Counted from the stretch's first letter, positions 9,496 through 19,272 are shown. The stretch: 64,000 nt of DNA from Desulfobacca_B sp046538075 (GCA_046538075.1 JBKHJN010000001.1:102270-166269), one strand, 5' to 3'. Notes: generated from the sequence alone by a model not told the origin. Numbers and translations: made by a program.

Positions 9496-9672
9496 CTTGC
9501 CTCTCTTTTATCACCGTGAGCATTTAATAGGTTAATTTGAGAAAAGGGCCGGCGGACCAATAGGCCCCCTGCCCTCCCCTCAAGCTCCTCTCCCAACTCC
9601 CTTTAAGGGGTTGGGGTAAGGATTTAGAGAGCAGTTTTTAGCCTGATTAATTGAACTTAGTAATAGCTCTGT

Positions 9673-10548
9673 TCAAGCTGCTTTCCTGAGCAGAGGAAAT
9701 CCCATTTCTTGCCGCTGTCTAAGATAACCTTCGGCGCACAGCCGGGCCAGGTTACGCACCCGCCCGATCAGACGGTGGCGTTCGGCCACGCTGATCGCTC
9801 CGCGGGCGTCCAGCAGATTGAAGGTGTGGGAACACTTCAGACAATAATCATAGGCCGGCAATACCAACCCCAAGGCGATGATGCGCTCCGATTCTTTCTC
9901 GTACTGGTCGAAAAGGTTGAACAACATTTCTACATCGGCCTGCTCAAAATTATAGGTCGAAAACTCCACCTCGCCGCGGTGGTGAATATCGCCATAGCGG
10001 ATGCCTTCGGTCCAGACCAGATCAAAGACGTTGTCAATACCCTGGAGATACATGGCGATCCGCTCCGGACCATAGGTAAGTTCCACACTCACCGGATTCA
10101 GATCGATTCCCCCGGCCTGCTGAAAATAGGTAAACTGGGTGATCTCCATGCCGTCCAGCCATACCTCCCAGCCCAGGCCCCAGGCCCCCAGGGTGGGAGA
10201 TTCCCAGTCATCCTCCACAAAGCGAATGTCGTGCGCCAGAGGATCGATCCCCAGGGCCTCCAGGCTCTTCAGATAGAGGTCCTGGATATTATGGGGCGAC
10301 GGTTTCATGATCACCTGATACTGATAGTAATGCTGCAGGCGATTGGGGTTCTCTCCGTAGCGGCCATCAGTAGGGCGGCGGGAAGGCTCCACATAAGCGA
10401 CGTTCCAGGGTTCGGGACCCAGAGCCCGCAACAGGGTGGCCGGATTAAAAGTCCCGGCTCCGACCTCTAGATCGTAGGGTTGCTGGATTATACAGCCCTG
10501 ATCCGCCCAGTAGCGTTCCAGGGTCATTAATAATTCCTGAAAAGTCAT
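9673..10548 (-). CDS. glyQ: Glycyl-tRNA synthetase alpha subunit
   Basis: Catalytic subunit that activates glycine. It is nearly invariant across bacteria: MTFQELLMTLERYWADQGC, IQQPYDLEVGAGTFNPAT and WNVAYVEPSRRPTDGRYGENP are all present. I place the start at 10548, where AGGAGG precedes the ATG by six bases; the longer reading frame to 10593 adds a poorly conserved leader without a ribosome site. glyS follows downstream. No T-box leader is evident in the 120 bases upstream. Confidence 0.97.
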   Translation of the reverse strand: MTFQELLMTLERYWADQGCIIQQPYDLEVGAGTFNPATLLRALGPEPWNVAYVEPSRRPTDGRYGENPNRLQHYYQYQVIMKPSPHNIQDLYLKSLEALGIDPLAHDIRFVEDDWESPTLGAWGLGWEVWLDGMEITQFTYFQQAGGIDLNPVSVELTYGPERIAMYLQGIDNVFDLVWTEGIRYGDIHHRGEVEFSTYNFEQADVEMLFNLFDQYEKESERIIALGLVLPAYDYCLKCSHTFNLLDARGAISVAERHRLIGRVRNLARLCAEGYLRQRQEMGFPLLRKAA

Positions 10549-10722
10549 TACTGCCCTCCTGTCGGCCCCGGCCAGAATTATCCCGGCTGCCAAAAAGATC
10601 TTTTAACTCTTATCTGTCCAGGTTCCTATATCTGCTTAAAATCTATTCTTTTTAACAATCCGTTGAACCGCTGTCAAGTTGTTTTGAGTGGGGATGGGGG
10701 GCGGATTTGCTTGATGGGGACC

Positions 10723-12030
10723 TTAAGTTGAAGCCTGAGTCAATTTTAAATCCGGGCACCGGGAGAGATATTCCTTGGCTTCGCCGACCGTAAACAATGA
10801 ACCGGTAATCAGCACCAGATCCTCTGGCCCGGCCAGCCTTCGGGCCAGATCAATGGCCGACCCCAATTCAGGTATGGTATAGGTTTCCAGGGCCAAGCCA
10901 TCGGCCCACCGGGCCAAAACCTCCGGAGAGGCAGCCCGCGGAAAGCGCGGCCGGGTAAAGACCACCACCTGGGCCAGGGGTAAGAGGCGACGCAGGATGG
11001 CGCCAATATCCTTATCGGCCATGATCCCCAGCACCAGCAACAGCCGCTGGAATTTCAGCCCCGATTCCACCACCTGAGCTAGAGCCGTCGCCGCGGCCGG
11101 GTTGTGAGCCCCGTCCAATATCACTAAAGGATGTTTAGATATTATTTCTAAACGCCCCGGCCAGTAGGTGCGCTGCAATCCCTCCCGGACGGCGGCTTCC
11201 GGAATTTCAAAGCCCTGGGCCTGTAACATTTCAATGGCCGCCAGGGCGATTGCCGCGTTACGATATTGGTGGCGGCCGTTTAAGTTAATGACCAAATGGT
11301 CCAGTTGAGTGGACCAGCCCTGATATTTAAACCGGCCCTGGGCCTGGCCCCGGACCCGAAAATCAACGCCGCCCAAATAAATCGGCGCCCCTAATTCCCC
11401 GGTCCGCGCCTTAAACATCTCCAACACCCGTTTTTGCCGGGCATAAGTAATTAATGGCACTCCGGGTTTGATGATCCCGGCCTTTTCAAAGGCAATGCTT
11501 TTCAGACTGGTACCCAGATGTTCCTGATGTTCCAGGGCGATGTTGGTGATCACCGTCAGGATGGGCTGGACAATGTTGGTGGCATCCAGCCGCCCCCCCA
11601 TGCCGGTTTCCAAAATCACCGGATCGGCCTGAGACTCGGCAAAGTAGAGCAGCGCCATGGCGGTGACGAACTCGAAAAAAGTCGGCAATTCCTGCGCATC
11701 GACCACCTGCTGGACCCGGTTGATCAACTCCAGCAGCCGTTCCGGCGACACCTCCTGGTCCCGCAGCCGGAAACGCTCGGCAAAATCGATCAGATGCGGC
11801 GAAGTGTAAAGCCCCACCGGATAGCCCGCCTGGGTTAAAATGGCCGACAGCATGGCCGCCACCGAGCCTTTGCCGTTGGTGCCGGCGATATGTAGGAAGC
11901 GTCGGCCCAGATGCGGGTTGCCCAATCCGGCCAGCAACCGCTGGGTGGAGGACAGCCCGAACTTGATGCCGAATTTTTGTAAGTCAAAGACCCAGGCCGT
12001 AGCCTCGGGTAGGGAAGTAAAGTTTTGCAT
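10723..12030 (-). CDS. folC: Bifunctional folylpolyglutamate/dihydrofolate synthase
   Basis: Mur-ligase-family enzyme that adds glutamate to dihydropteroate and folates. The P-loop IAGTNGKGSVAAMLSAIL (about residue 47), the metal-binding YTSPHLIDFAERFR motif, the mid-domain TNIALEHQEHLG and the C-terminal LDGAHNPAAATAL are in family order; 435 aa is normal. No other folate gene is adjacent on this strand, although folE2 lies 15 kb away. Confidence 0.95.
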   Translation of the reverse strand: MQNFTSLPEATAWVFDLQKFGIKFGLSSTQRLLAGLGNPHLGRRFLHIAGTNGKGSVAAMLSAILTQAGYPVGLYTSPHLIDFAERFRLRDQEVSPERLLELINRVQQVVDAQELPTFFEFVTAMALLYFAESQADPVILETGMGGRLDATNIVQPILTVITNIALEHQEHLGTSLKSIAFEKAGIIKPGVPLITYARQKRVLEMFKARTGELGAPIYLGGVDFRVRGQAQGRFKYQGWSTQLDHLVINLNGRHQYRNAAIALAAIEMLQAQGFEIPEAAVREGLQRTYWPGRLEIISKHPLVILDGAHNPAAATALAQVVESGLKFQRLLLVLGIMADKDIGAILRRLLPLAQVVVFTRPRFPRAASPEVLARWADGLALETYTIPELGSAIDLARRLAGPEDLVLITGSLFTVGEAKEYLSRCPDLKLTQAST

Positions 12031-12070
12031 AAGAAGGTGTTAGATAAGCAGTGTTTAGGAAACAGTAGCT

Positions 12071-12628
12071 CTATTTAGCATTAGGAGGTTTAGTATCTGG
12101 CGAGACCGGTTGTGTTATAACCTTAACATAATCGGAGAAAAGCTGCATTTGAGTTTGTATAGTAGTAGCATGGTAAGTAAATAATGCGATTATGGTGGCA
12201 AATATAACAATGGCTGTACTGATAATCCAAGACCGTAAGCCTCTTATTCCAGATCGTATATCCCGCATATCTTCTTTGATATCACCTATCGCACTATCGA
12301 TATGAGCGAAACGGGCGTCAATGTACTTATCAAAATGGCTATTGGCTGGAGCATTCTCAGATTTCATATTCTTCCCCGGCAATTCTGTTTCTTTATTCTC
12401 AGGGCTTTTCCAGCTTGGTCTAGGCCTGCTAACACTGAACCTAACAAAGTCATGTGGTGGTTGTTTTGTAGACCTCAGCTTAATAGTCCACTCTTCTGGT
12501 AGTGAGCCTTCTGTTGGTTTGTATTCTGTACCATCTTCAAATTTGAAGATTTTTGAACCGTCTGGTAGTGTTTGCAGTGAGTCAAGTACTTTTTCTTCAA
12601 ATTCTCTTTTAATTTTTTCTTTTTCCAT
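12071..12628 (-). CDS. Hypothetical protein with coiled-coil and one membrane helix; AT-rich island
   Basis: 185 aa, not recognised. The first 85 residues are charged (an opening Lys/Glu-rich helix, then a segment around FEDGTEYKPTEGSLPEEWTIK). A predicted coiled coil (FDKYIDARFAHIDSAIGDI and onward) runs into one hydrophobic helix (WIISTAIVIFATIIALFTYH), and the tail is Pro-rich. Base composition is clearly lower in GC than the flanking genes, and the upstream 120 bases are AT-rich with no good ribosome site, which suggests recent acquisition. The coiled-coil-plus-helix pattern resembles small anchored proteins of phage or mobile origin, but no function can be given. Confidence 0.6.
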   Translation of the reverse strand: MEKEKIKREFEEKVLDSLQTLPDGSKIFKFEDGTEYKPTEGSLPEEWTIKLRSTKQPPHDFVRFSVSRPRPSWKSPENKETELPGKNMKSENAPANSHFDKYIDARFAHIDSAIGDIKEDMRDIRSGIRGLRSWIISTAIVIFATIIALFTYHATTIQTQMQLFSDYVKVITQPVSPDTKPPNAK

Positions 12629-12754
12629 GAGTTATATTTATAAAAAATTTGTGCGTGAATAAAAAGGCTTTTTATATATCTCTAATTATATTAACTTTTT
12701 AGTTACATGTCAATAATTTCGGCATCAAATCTACAACTTTGGACGCGGTCCAGG

Positions 12755-13729
12755 CTACCCGCCCAACGCCTCCTCCATAAAGGCCACTAACGCGGCCAGT
12801 TTCTCCTCCCGGTGATTCACCAGGGGCGGGACTTCGGTCCAGGCCTCGATCAGAGCCAGCGTAAAGGTCATGGCCGTGGCCCAGGGCGGGCTGACCTTGG
12901 GCATCTTCGCTAGAAAAGCCTGGTAGCGGCTGAGAATTTCCGGGGCTTCTGTATGGATCAGGCTCCAGGCCAGGTATTTCAGCCGCATATAATTATAGGG
13001 CCGGGGGGCCACCTGCCAGCCGACGATCCCAAAGCGCCCTTCCGGGCACTGGATAATATGCTCAGGGGTAAAAGCCGTATGCGCCAGGTTGGTGCCGCTG
13101 GGGGTGAGGTGGATGGAGGTGGTCTGCTCCAGCTTGTCCTGGAACGCAGCCAATAAAGTTGCCGGGCCGCCCTCTGCAATTAATGGCGCATTCCGATTTC
13201 TAACCAGTTCCCCCGCCCAATGGTAGCTCTGGGCGATTTCCCCGCGGCGGGCCGGCTGGCAATTTAGACCCAAATTAAGGCACGCCGGGTTCGGGCAGTT
13301 GACTTGTTCAGCCAATTCCTCGGCCAACCGCCGGGTCTTCAGCGTCTGGAACATCGGGGCCAACCTCAGGCTCTGGAACAGCGCGGTTAACTTACCGGCC
13401 AGGTCCATGATCGCGGCTTGCTGGTCAGGGGCCTCGAAATCCTCTTGGGCCAGTAGTTGCCCGCGGATATAAGGATAAAGCAGGAATCGGCCCGGCTGCC
13501 AGGATATCAACTGGGGATAGTCAAAGGCCGCGTAGAGATGCGCCAGCTTTTCCAAAAACTGGCCGGCCGCGGCCACCTGGGGGCCGGTTTTGAGGACCAC
13601 GGCCTGGCCGTTTGGATCATCACAACGCCAGGTCTGGACCCCCAAGGCCTCTACCGGGGTCAGGTGCAGATCACAGCAAAGTTTTTGAAAAGCCGTAATC
13701 TCCCTGGCTTTTTGATCCAGACTTACCAT
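12755..13729 (-). CDS. APH-fold protein lacking catalytic residues (putative pseudokinase)
   Basis: 324 aa with traces of the aminoglycoside phosphotransferase/choline kinase fold. A beta-strand Lys (VVLKTG, Lys47) is in place, but the Brenner-type motif usually read as HGDFxPxNI is here HTAFTPEHII (residues 217-226), with the catalytic Asp replaced by Ala219 and the metal-ligand Asn by His224. The following IDW-type Asp is Gly237 (FGIVGWQ). An active kinase is therefore unlikely. It lies just upstream of, but apart from, the GH13-MalQ pair on the same strand, so a role in glucan metabolism such as ligand sensing is possible. The fold assignment is my own reading and is tentative. Confidence 0.6.
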   Translation of the reverse strand: MVSLDQKAREITAFQKLCCDLHLTPVEALGVQTWRCDDPNGQAVVLKTGPQVAAAGQFLEKLAHLYAAFDYPQLISWQPGRFLLYPYIRGQLLAQEDFEAPDQQAAIMDLAGKLTALFQSLRLAPMFQTLKTRRLAEELAEQVNCPNPACLNLGLNCQPARRGEIAQSYHWAGELVRNRNAPLIAEGGPATLLAAFQDKLEQTTSIHLTPSGTNLAHTAFTPEHIIQCPEGRFGIVGWQVAPRPYNYMRLKYLAWSLIHTEAPEILSRYQAFLAKMPKVSPPWATAMTFTLALIEAWTEVPPLVNHREEKLAALVAFMEEALGG

Positions 13730-13786
13730 GGCGGGAGTGTATTCCTCTCCCGGCTGATTGTCAAGATGGTCAGGAACGGCAGAAAA

Positions 13787-15088
13787 TTATGGTTTCTCCG
13801 CTTCGGTGCCAGGGGCATAAAACAGCCGGATTTCAGCAGGCTCCAGGGTAATCCTTTGCCCAGATTTCCAGGGCAGGGGCCTGGCTTCGGGAGTGAGGTC
13901 TTGCACGTTATTGGCCGACACCCCCATCACGGCTGGCCAATCCGGCAGCACATACCGCCGGGCCCGCCGCTGAGTATTGATGACCGCCAGCACCTGGCCG
14001 GTATAGGTGTCTGAGGACTTCAACAACATCACTATGGGCTCATCGGGCGGGGTCAGGCGCGTAATTGGCCCTTCTTCCAGTAATATTGAGCAGTTGCGCT
14101 TCATCTGATTAACCTGGCTGATAAAGCCGGTCAGATCACCGCGAGGCTCTTCCCAATCACCGGGCCGGGTCTGGACCACATTAAGCCGCTTTCGAAAGCC
14201 ATACTCATATCCCATGGGCATCATCAGCCCGGCCGAGAAAAAGGCGGCAAACAGGTAGCGCTGCTGGAGGATCTCCACCGCCCCCTTGACCTCGGCGGCC
14301 AGCCGGGGGGTATCGTGGGTCTCCGGGAAGCTGATGGAGGGGGCGATATGCCGGTTGCTCTCATACTGCTCCAGGCACCAGTCTTCTTGAAAATCCCACC
14401 ACTTGGAGCTGTTAAAGAGGTAATCGAACCCCGCCTCGGCCAATTGGGCCATCTCCTCCAGGCGGCAGCCCAGGGTCTCGGCCAGGAAATAAATTTCCGG
14501 GTTGATGGCCCGCGCCATATCAATCAGCCGGGCCCAGAAAGGCCCCGGAATTTTATAGGCCGCGTCGCAGCGGAAGCCCCGGAAGCCCAGTTGGATATAT
14601 TTCCTCAGGACCGTCTCCCAGAAGGCCAGCAACCCCTCCGGGTCGGGCGGCGGCCAGTATTCGATTTCGGCCAGATCCCCCCACACAGTGACCTTGGTTT
14701 CATCCGCCGGGTCAATGCAGGAAGGGTTTTTGATGCTGCCGTCCGGATTTTTGGCGTACCACTCAGGATGCTGTTCCACCAACGGCGAATCCACCGCGGT
14801 GTGATTGATCACCAGATCCATCATCACTGCCAATCCCCGCTGCCGGGCCTGGTCCACAAAATTCTTGAGCGACGCCTCCGGATCCTGGTTCTCCCCCACC
14901 AATAAGGGGTGGAAAGCAAAATAGTCCTTGACCGCGTAGAGGCTGCCGGAAAAGCCCGGATAATGAAACGGATTAACAAAGATCCAGTTAAACCCCATGG
15001 CCGCAATCCGATCCAGGTGATCCGGCCAACGAGGGATGGCTCCGGCCAGCAGGGGAAACAGGTTGTAAATTATCGGGGCATTAGGCAT
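13787..15088 (-). CDS. GH13-family alpha-amylase/glucan-active enzyme
   Basis: A (beta/alpha)8 alpha-glucan enzyme. The three catalytic acids are visible: nucleophile Asp175 in GFRCDAAYK, general acid Glu204 in FLAETLG and stabiliser Asp259 in PETHDTPRLA, along with DLVINH (91-96). A small C-terminal beta domain follows. The order EHPEWY-DGSI-NP before the barrel core recalls GlgE-like maltosyltransferases as well as amylases, so the reaction (hydrolysis or transfer) is open. It lies 9 nt from malQ and is read after it, so the two are probably co-transcribed. No signal peptide, hence a cytoplasmic role. Confidence 0.85.
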   Translation of the reverse strand: MPNAPIIYNLFPLLAGAIPRWPDHLDRIAAMGFNWIFVNPFHYPGFSGSLYAVKDYFAFHPLLVGENQDPEASLKNFVDQARQRGLAVMMDLVINHTAVDSPLVEQHPEWYAKNPDGSIKNPSCIDPADETKVTVWGDLAEIEYWPPPDPEGLLAFWETVLRKYIQLGFRGFRCDAAYKIPGPFWARLIDMARAINPEIYFLAETLGCRLEEMAQLAEAGFDYLFNSSKWWDFQEDWCLEQYESNRHIAPSISFPETHDTPRLAAEVKGAVEILQQRYLFAAFFSAGLMMPMGYEYGFRKRLNVVQTRPGDWEEPRGDLTGFISQVNQMKRNCSILLEEGPITRLTPPDEPIVMLLKSSDTYTGQVLAVINTQRRARRYVLPDWPAVMGVSANNVQDLTPEARPLPWKSGQRITLEPAEIRLFYAPGTEAEKP

Positions 15089-15097
15089 GACGTTCCT

Positions 15098-17359
15098 CTA
15101 GTCTGATATTGGCGCAGTCCGGGGCCGACAACCGGCCATCAAGTCGGCCAGTCGATGGGCCTGGGGGGATTGTTGCATCTGACTAAGACTCCAGGGCATT
15201 TTAAGACGCCAGTTGGGATATTGGTGAATGGTGCCGGGAAAGTTCTGCTGTTCTTGACCGCCAAAAACATCTTCCAGGTTCAAGGCCAAGAGTCGACAAG
15301 GGGTTTGGGCCAGAAAAGCCAAAATCCCCCACCGCAGCTCCTCGGTTAATTCCGGGAAAGCTTCCGGATCTTCAGGATACTCTTCTGGAAGCAGATCATA
15401 GGCCTTGAGTATTTCCAGCACCCGGCGCTTGTCGGTTTGACGTTCCTGCCGCTCCAGGTCGGCCATCTCCGGGCGGGGATAGAGCTGCAGCCGTTCCTTA
15501 ACTTCGATATCGCGGCCGGACCAGAACCCGGCCAAGGTCGGCAGATCATGGGTAGTGACGGAAGCCAGAGCTAAGGCCGGATAATTCTTCTGGAGGCGGA
15601 ACTGCCCGGCCGGGGTGCGCTCGAAATAAAACAACCGATAAGAAAAAATCTGATAATGGGCCAGAGTCTCCCGGATGTAACCGGGGACTGTGCCCAGGTC
15701 CTCTCCAATGATCACAGTCTGGTGGCGAACACTTTCCAGGGCCAGAATGCGCAGCAGGTCATCGGAATCATACCGCACATAAGCGCCCTCGGCAGGGCTT
15801 TTGCCTTGGGGAATCCAGAACAGGCGAAACAATCCCATGACGTGATCAACTCTAAGGGCTCCGGCCGGGCGGCAATTTTTCCGCAAGGTGTCGATAAACA
15901 GCTGATACTTGGTCTCCCGCAGACGTTCCGGGATCAGGGGCGGCAATTGCCAGTTCTGGCCCAGGGGATTAAAGGCGTCAGGTGGCGCCCCGATTTCCAT
16001 CTTTAGGGCAAACAGATCCTGGCAGGACCAGGAATCATGGCCACCCGCATCTACCCCCAGCGCCAGATCCGGGTAAAGACCCACTGGCATCCCCAGGGCG
16101 CGGGCCTGGTCTGCTGCCTGCTGCAACTGCTCCTCCAGAAGCCATTGGACATACTGATAAAACAGAATTTCCCGTGGATGCTGACGGGCAAAAGTCTGGA
16201 CCGCGTCATTTCCGGGATTATGGTACTGCGGCGGCCACTCGGTCCAACTGCGGTAATTTAGATTTTGCTGCCGCCAGTGTTCTGACAGACTTTGGAATAT
16301 TGCAAAGGTCTGTAAAGATTCCCCCTCTTGGGCAATATAGCGGGCCAGGGCTTGCCCCCGGGCCGTGCGCGGTTGGGCCGGAAAGCCATGACAGTCCAAA
16401 AAAGTGTCAAACAAAAGTTCCAGAAAGCGTCGTTTTAGGTTGAACACCGCGGCATAATCCACCTGATCGGCCTGATTCAGACGCTCCTTCTCGGCCTGGA
16501 AGGAAGACCGAGCTCGCAGGGCTTGGGCCGCCGGGCAGTCGGCCAATTCCGGGATGGCTTCCACATCCAGATAAATCATGCTCCAATAAAGGCGGGTGGA
16601 AGGAGCGTAGGGGCTGACATCGTCCGGGAAGCGGTTGGTTAAGGCATTGAAGGGATTAAGGCCAATCAAGCCGGCCTGGAGTTCTCCTCCGGCCCAACTG
16701 ACGGCTTCCCGCAGGTCGCCGAAGTCGCCAACCCCCCAGCCGGATGCACGCCGCATGGCATACAATGGGAAGATCAGCCCCCAGGTCTGCCCGCCGGCCT
16801 GTAAATACGGCGGCACGTAAACTTGCTCGGGGGTAACAATAAGGCGGGCCTGACCCTGCTGCTCTTGGGGGTGGTTTTTAACTTTAACCCGCAGCTCATA
16901 GTAGCCCAGGGCCAGATTTTCCGGCATAGATAGCGGCACCCGTCCCTGTAATTGATCATTGATCAGTCGGGTTTCGGTTACCTGGAGTTCCGGGGCGCGC
17001 ATCTGGCCCCGCCATACCCGATCCCCTTCATCGCTTAACTCCCAATCGATCTGCAGATTTTCGCCAAGCTGGGCGTCCGGCAAGGTCAGGTGCAGATTAC
17101 AGGTGATGGCGCCGGTTGATTGCAGCACCACCAGCACCGGCTCCAGCAACCGGTTCCAGGGCCGCTGGCGCCGCTCGATGACGGCTTGCTGCAAATCGGC
17201 CAGGCTGTCCAGCTTCAGGCCCATAGACTTAAGCAGGGTCAACTTGGTCTGCCGGGAAGTAACATGGACCTGGCCGGCATTGTCCGTGTACTCCGGTTCA
17301 ATGCCGCACCAATGGCCCAGCTCATCTATTAGTTCATTCCAGAGGTTATCTGGCTGCAT
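15098..17359 (-). CDS. malQ: 4-alpha-glucanotransferase (GH77, MalQ)
   Basis: Cytoplasmic disproportionating enzyme for malto-oligosaccharides and glycogen breakdown products. GH77 motifs are present: the nucleophile region GALRVDHVMGLFRLFW, the acid Glu in IIGEDLGTVP and the third Asp in TTHDLPTLAGFW. At 753 aa it has the long N-terminal beta-rich region (about 190 residues before WGLIFPLYAMR) seen in E. coli-type MalQ. It is followed by the GH13 gene on the same strand. Confident. Confidence 0.94.
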   Translation of the reverse strand: MQPDNLWNELIDELGHWCGIEPEYTDNAGQVHVTSRQTKLTLLKSMGLKLDSLADLQQAVIERRQRPWNRLLEPVLVVLQSTGAITCNLHLTLPDAQLGENLQIDWELSDEGDRVWRGQMRAPELQVTETRLINDQLQGRVPLSMPENLALGYYELRVKVKNHPQEQQGQARLIVTPEQVYVPPYLQAGGQTWGLIFPLYAMRRASGWGVGDFGDLREAVSWAGGELQAGLIGLNPFNALTNRFPDDVSPYAPSTRLYWSMIYLDVEAIPELADCPAAQALRARSSFQAEKERLNQADQVDYAAVFNLKRRFLELLFDTFLDCHGFPAQPRTARGQALARYIAQEGESLQTFAIFQSLSEHWRQQNLNYRSWTEWPPQYHNPGNDAVQTFARQHPREILFYQYVQWLLEEQLQQAADQARALGMPVGLYPDLALGVDAGGHDSWSCQDLFALKMEIGAPPDAFNPLGQNWQLPPLIPERLRETKYQLFIDTLRKNCRPAGALRVDHVMGLFRLFWIPQGKSPAEGAYVRYDSDDLLRILALESVRHQTVIIGEDLGTVPGYIRETLAHYQIFSYRLFYFERTPAGQFRLQKNYPALALASVTTHDLPTLAGFWSGRDIEVKERLQLYPRPEMADLERQERQTDKRRVLEILKAYDLLPEEYPEDPEAFPELTEELRWGILAFLAQTPCRLLALNLEDVFGGQEQQNFPGTIHQYPNWRLKMPWSLSQMQQSPQAHRLADLMAGCRPRTAPISD

Positions 17360-17657
17360 GCCTTTCTCTTGCTTTCCTATCGTGAGTAGTCGCCAATAAT
17401 TGTCTGATCGGTTTTTGGGTTGGTTTTTGTTAAATTATGCACCCCAAAATGGCAAGTAAAATTTTGCGGGATATGTATAAGGAACACCAGGATTGATAGG
17501 AATTTTAATTTATTAACCGTCAATGGTAAGCTCGCCAAAACTTGGGATGAACCGCCTGGCCACCTGGGACCTTGTCTTTTTAGAATATAAATATTATTTT
17601 GAACGTGTCTATCGGGAAAGACCCTTTTTTAAATAAAATTGCCCTGACTAGATTCAG
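17360..17657. other. Divergent intergenic region malQ / ABC ATPase
   Basis: 298 bases between divergent genes, relatively AT-rich. I see no hairpin terminator, no convincing -35/-10 pair and no small gene. It must hold promoters for both sides, but none can be assigned with confidence. Confidence 0.4.
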
Positions 17658-18503
17658 ATGGCCACCATTGTTACTCAGGATCTGAGTAAATATTATAAAA
17701 GCCTGGTTGCTCTGGAAGGATTGACTCTGGAGGTGCAGTCCGGTGAAATCTTTGGCCTGTTGGGCCCCAATGGGGCGGGCAAGACTACCACGATCAAGAT
17801 CTTGACGGCCCTGGCCCGGCCTAGCCGGGGTTGGGCCCGCATCCAGGGCTATGATGTGGTCCGCCAGCCTCTGGAAATCAAGCGCCTGATCGGGGTATGC
17901 CCCCAGGATATCAATCTGGACAAAGAACTGACGGCTTACGAAAACCTGGCGATCTACGGCAAGCTTTATCGGGTCGCCGATCTCCAAGCGCGGATTAGGG
18001 AGATGTTTGCTCTGGGCGACTTAACTGCCCGGGCCCGGCACCTGGTCAAAGATTTTTCCGGGGGTATGCAGCGGCGGCTGCTGATTTTGCGGGCCTTGAT
18101 GTCTCGACCGCGGTTATTGTTTCTGGATGAACCCACGGTCGGGCTAGACCCTCAGGTGCGCCGGCAATTGTGGGACCTGATCGGCCAACTCCGGGCTGAA
18201 GGGATCACCATCATGCTGACCACCCATTATATCGAGGAAGCGGAAATACTGTGCGACCGGGTGGGAATCTTGAGCCGGGGACGGCTGATCGCGCTGGATA
18301 CTCCGCAGGCCCTCACCGCCCAGGTCGGCGGCTATGTGATTGAATCCTTGAATAACGGCCGCCGCCAGTACCTGCTGGTCAAGGATAAGGAAGAGGCTTA
18401 CACCCGGGCCCGGGCCGAGCCAGCCGGGGTCATCATCCGCCAGACCAACCTGGAGGATGTTTTTATCCAACTCACCGGAGAGCGGCTGCGGGCCGGAGAT
18501 TAA
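17658..18503 (+). CDS. ABC transporter ATP-binding protein (DrrA/CcmA type)
   Basis: ATPase of an ABC-2-type exporter. Walker A GPNGAGKTTTIK, the signature FSGGMQRRL, Walker B LLFLDEPTVGLD and the switch His in TTHYIEEA are all present, with a C-terminal extension of the drug/polysaccharide-exporter group. The partner permease starts 31 nt downstream. The substrate is unknown; drug, lipid or polyketide export are family options. The ribosome site is weak. Confidence 0.93.
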   Translation: MATIVTQDLSKYYKSLVALEGLTLEVQSGEIFGLLGPNGAGKTTTIKILTALARPSRGWARIQGYDVVRQPLEIKRLIGVCPQDINLDKELTAYENLAIYGKLYRVADLQARIREMFALGDLTARARHLVKDFSGGMQRRLLILRALMSRPRLLFLDEPTVGLDPQVRRQLWDLIGQLRAEGITIMLTTHYIEEAEILCDRVGILSRGRLIALDTPQALTAQVGGYVIESLNNGRRQYLLVKDKEEAYTRARAEPAGVIIRQTNLEDVFIQLTGERLRAGD

Positions 18504-18534
18504 TTTTCATTTTTAACACCCCTCAAAAATCAAC

Positions 18535-19272
18535 ATGAACTGGTACCCGATCTTCTTAAGAGAAATGCTGCTCTTCGGGCGCCGGCTGCTGCGGCTGGGC
18601 TACGTCATTTCGTCTTTGTTGATGCCTCTCCTCTATCTGCTGGCCTTTGGTCTGGGGCTGGGCAACCGAGTAGCCATCGGCGAGGGCTCCTATCTCGACT
18701 TCCTGCTCCCTGGTTTGATTGCCATGAGTTCCATGATCAATTCTTATACCTGGATTGCCAATAGTTTGACTATGGGCCGCCTGTACTTCCGCACCTTCCA
18801 GATTTATATCCAGGCTCCGGTAACTCCGGCGGCCATTGTCTGGGGGCAGGTGATGTCGGGGATCGTCCGGGGCTTGCTGTCTTCCCTGGTCCTGCTGGGT
18901 TTGGGTTTCTTGCTGGGCAGCGCCCTGAACCTGAATCTGATCTTTATCGTTTCCCTCCTGGTTAATTGTCTGTTATTTGCCGCCTTTGGGGTGGTAGTGG
19001 GCATGAAATCGCGCTCGCACGAAGACACCGCCATGTTTACCAATTTTTTCATCATGCCCATGGCCTTTTTCTGCGGCACTTTTTTCCCCCTCGATCAGAT
19101 GCCTTGGATCTTGGGGGTGATTATCCGCGGCCTGCCGCTGACCCATACCAACCGGCTGCTGCGCTCTCCCAGCCTGACCCTGGAAACCCTGAGCTCCCTG
19201 GCGGTGTTGGGGGCCTTTAGTATATTTTGCCTGGTGTTGGCAACGATTTTTATCCGGCGTTATAGCGAATGA
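18535..19272 (+). CDS. ABC-2 type permease
   Basis: Integral membrane partner of the preceding ATPase. Six hydrophobic segments are visible over 245 aa, with the ABC-2 family pattern: a re-entrant region after SYLDFLLPGLIAMSSM and the C-terminal motif FFCGTFFPLDQMP. A convergent terminator lies right after it, so the exporter appears to be a two-gene unit. Substrate unknown. Confidence 0.9.
   Translation: MNWYPIFLREMLLFGRRLLRLGYVISSLLMPLLYLLAFGLGLGNRVAIGEGSYLDFLLPGLIAMSSMINSYTWIANSLTMGRLYFRTFQIYIQAPVTPAAIVWGQVMSGIVRGLLSSLVLLGLGFLLGSALNLNLIFIVSLLVNCLLFAAFGVVVGMKSRSHEDTAMFTNFFIMPMAFFCGTFFPLDQMPWILGVIIRGLPLTHTNRLLRSPSLTLETLSSLAVLGAFSIFCLVLATIFIRRYSE

Noticed and set aside
9709..10470. 253-aa ORF antisense to glyQ
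   Set aside because: glyQ is highly conserved; the antisense frame has no recognisable motif.
10549..10722. T-box leader for glyQ-glyS
   Set aside because: No T-box consensus or terminator-antiterminator structure was found.
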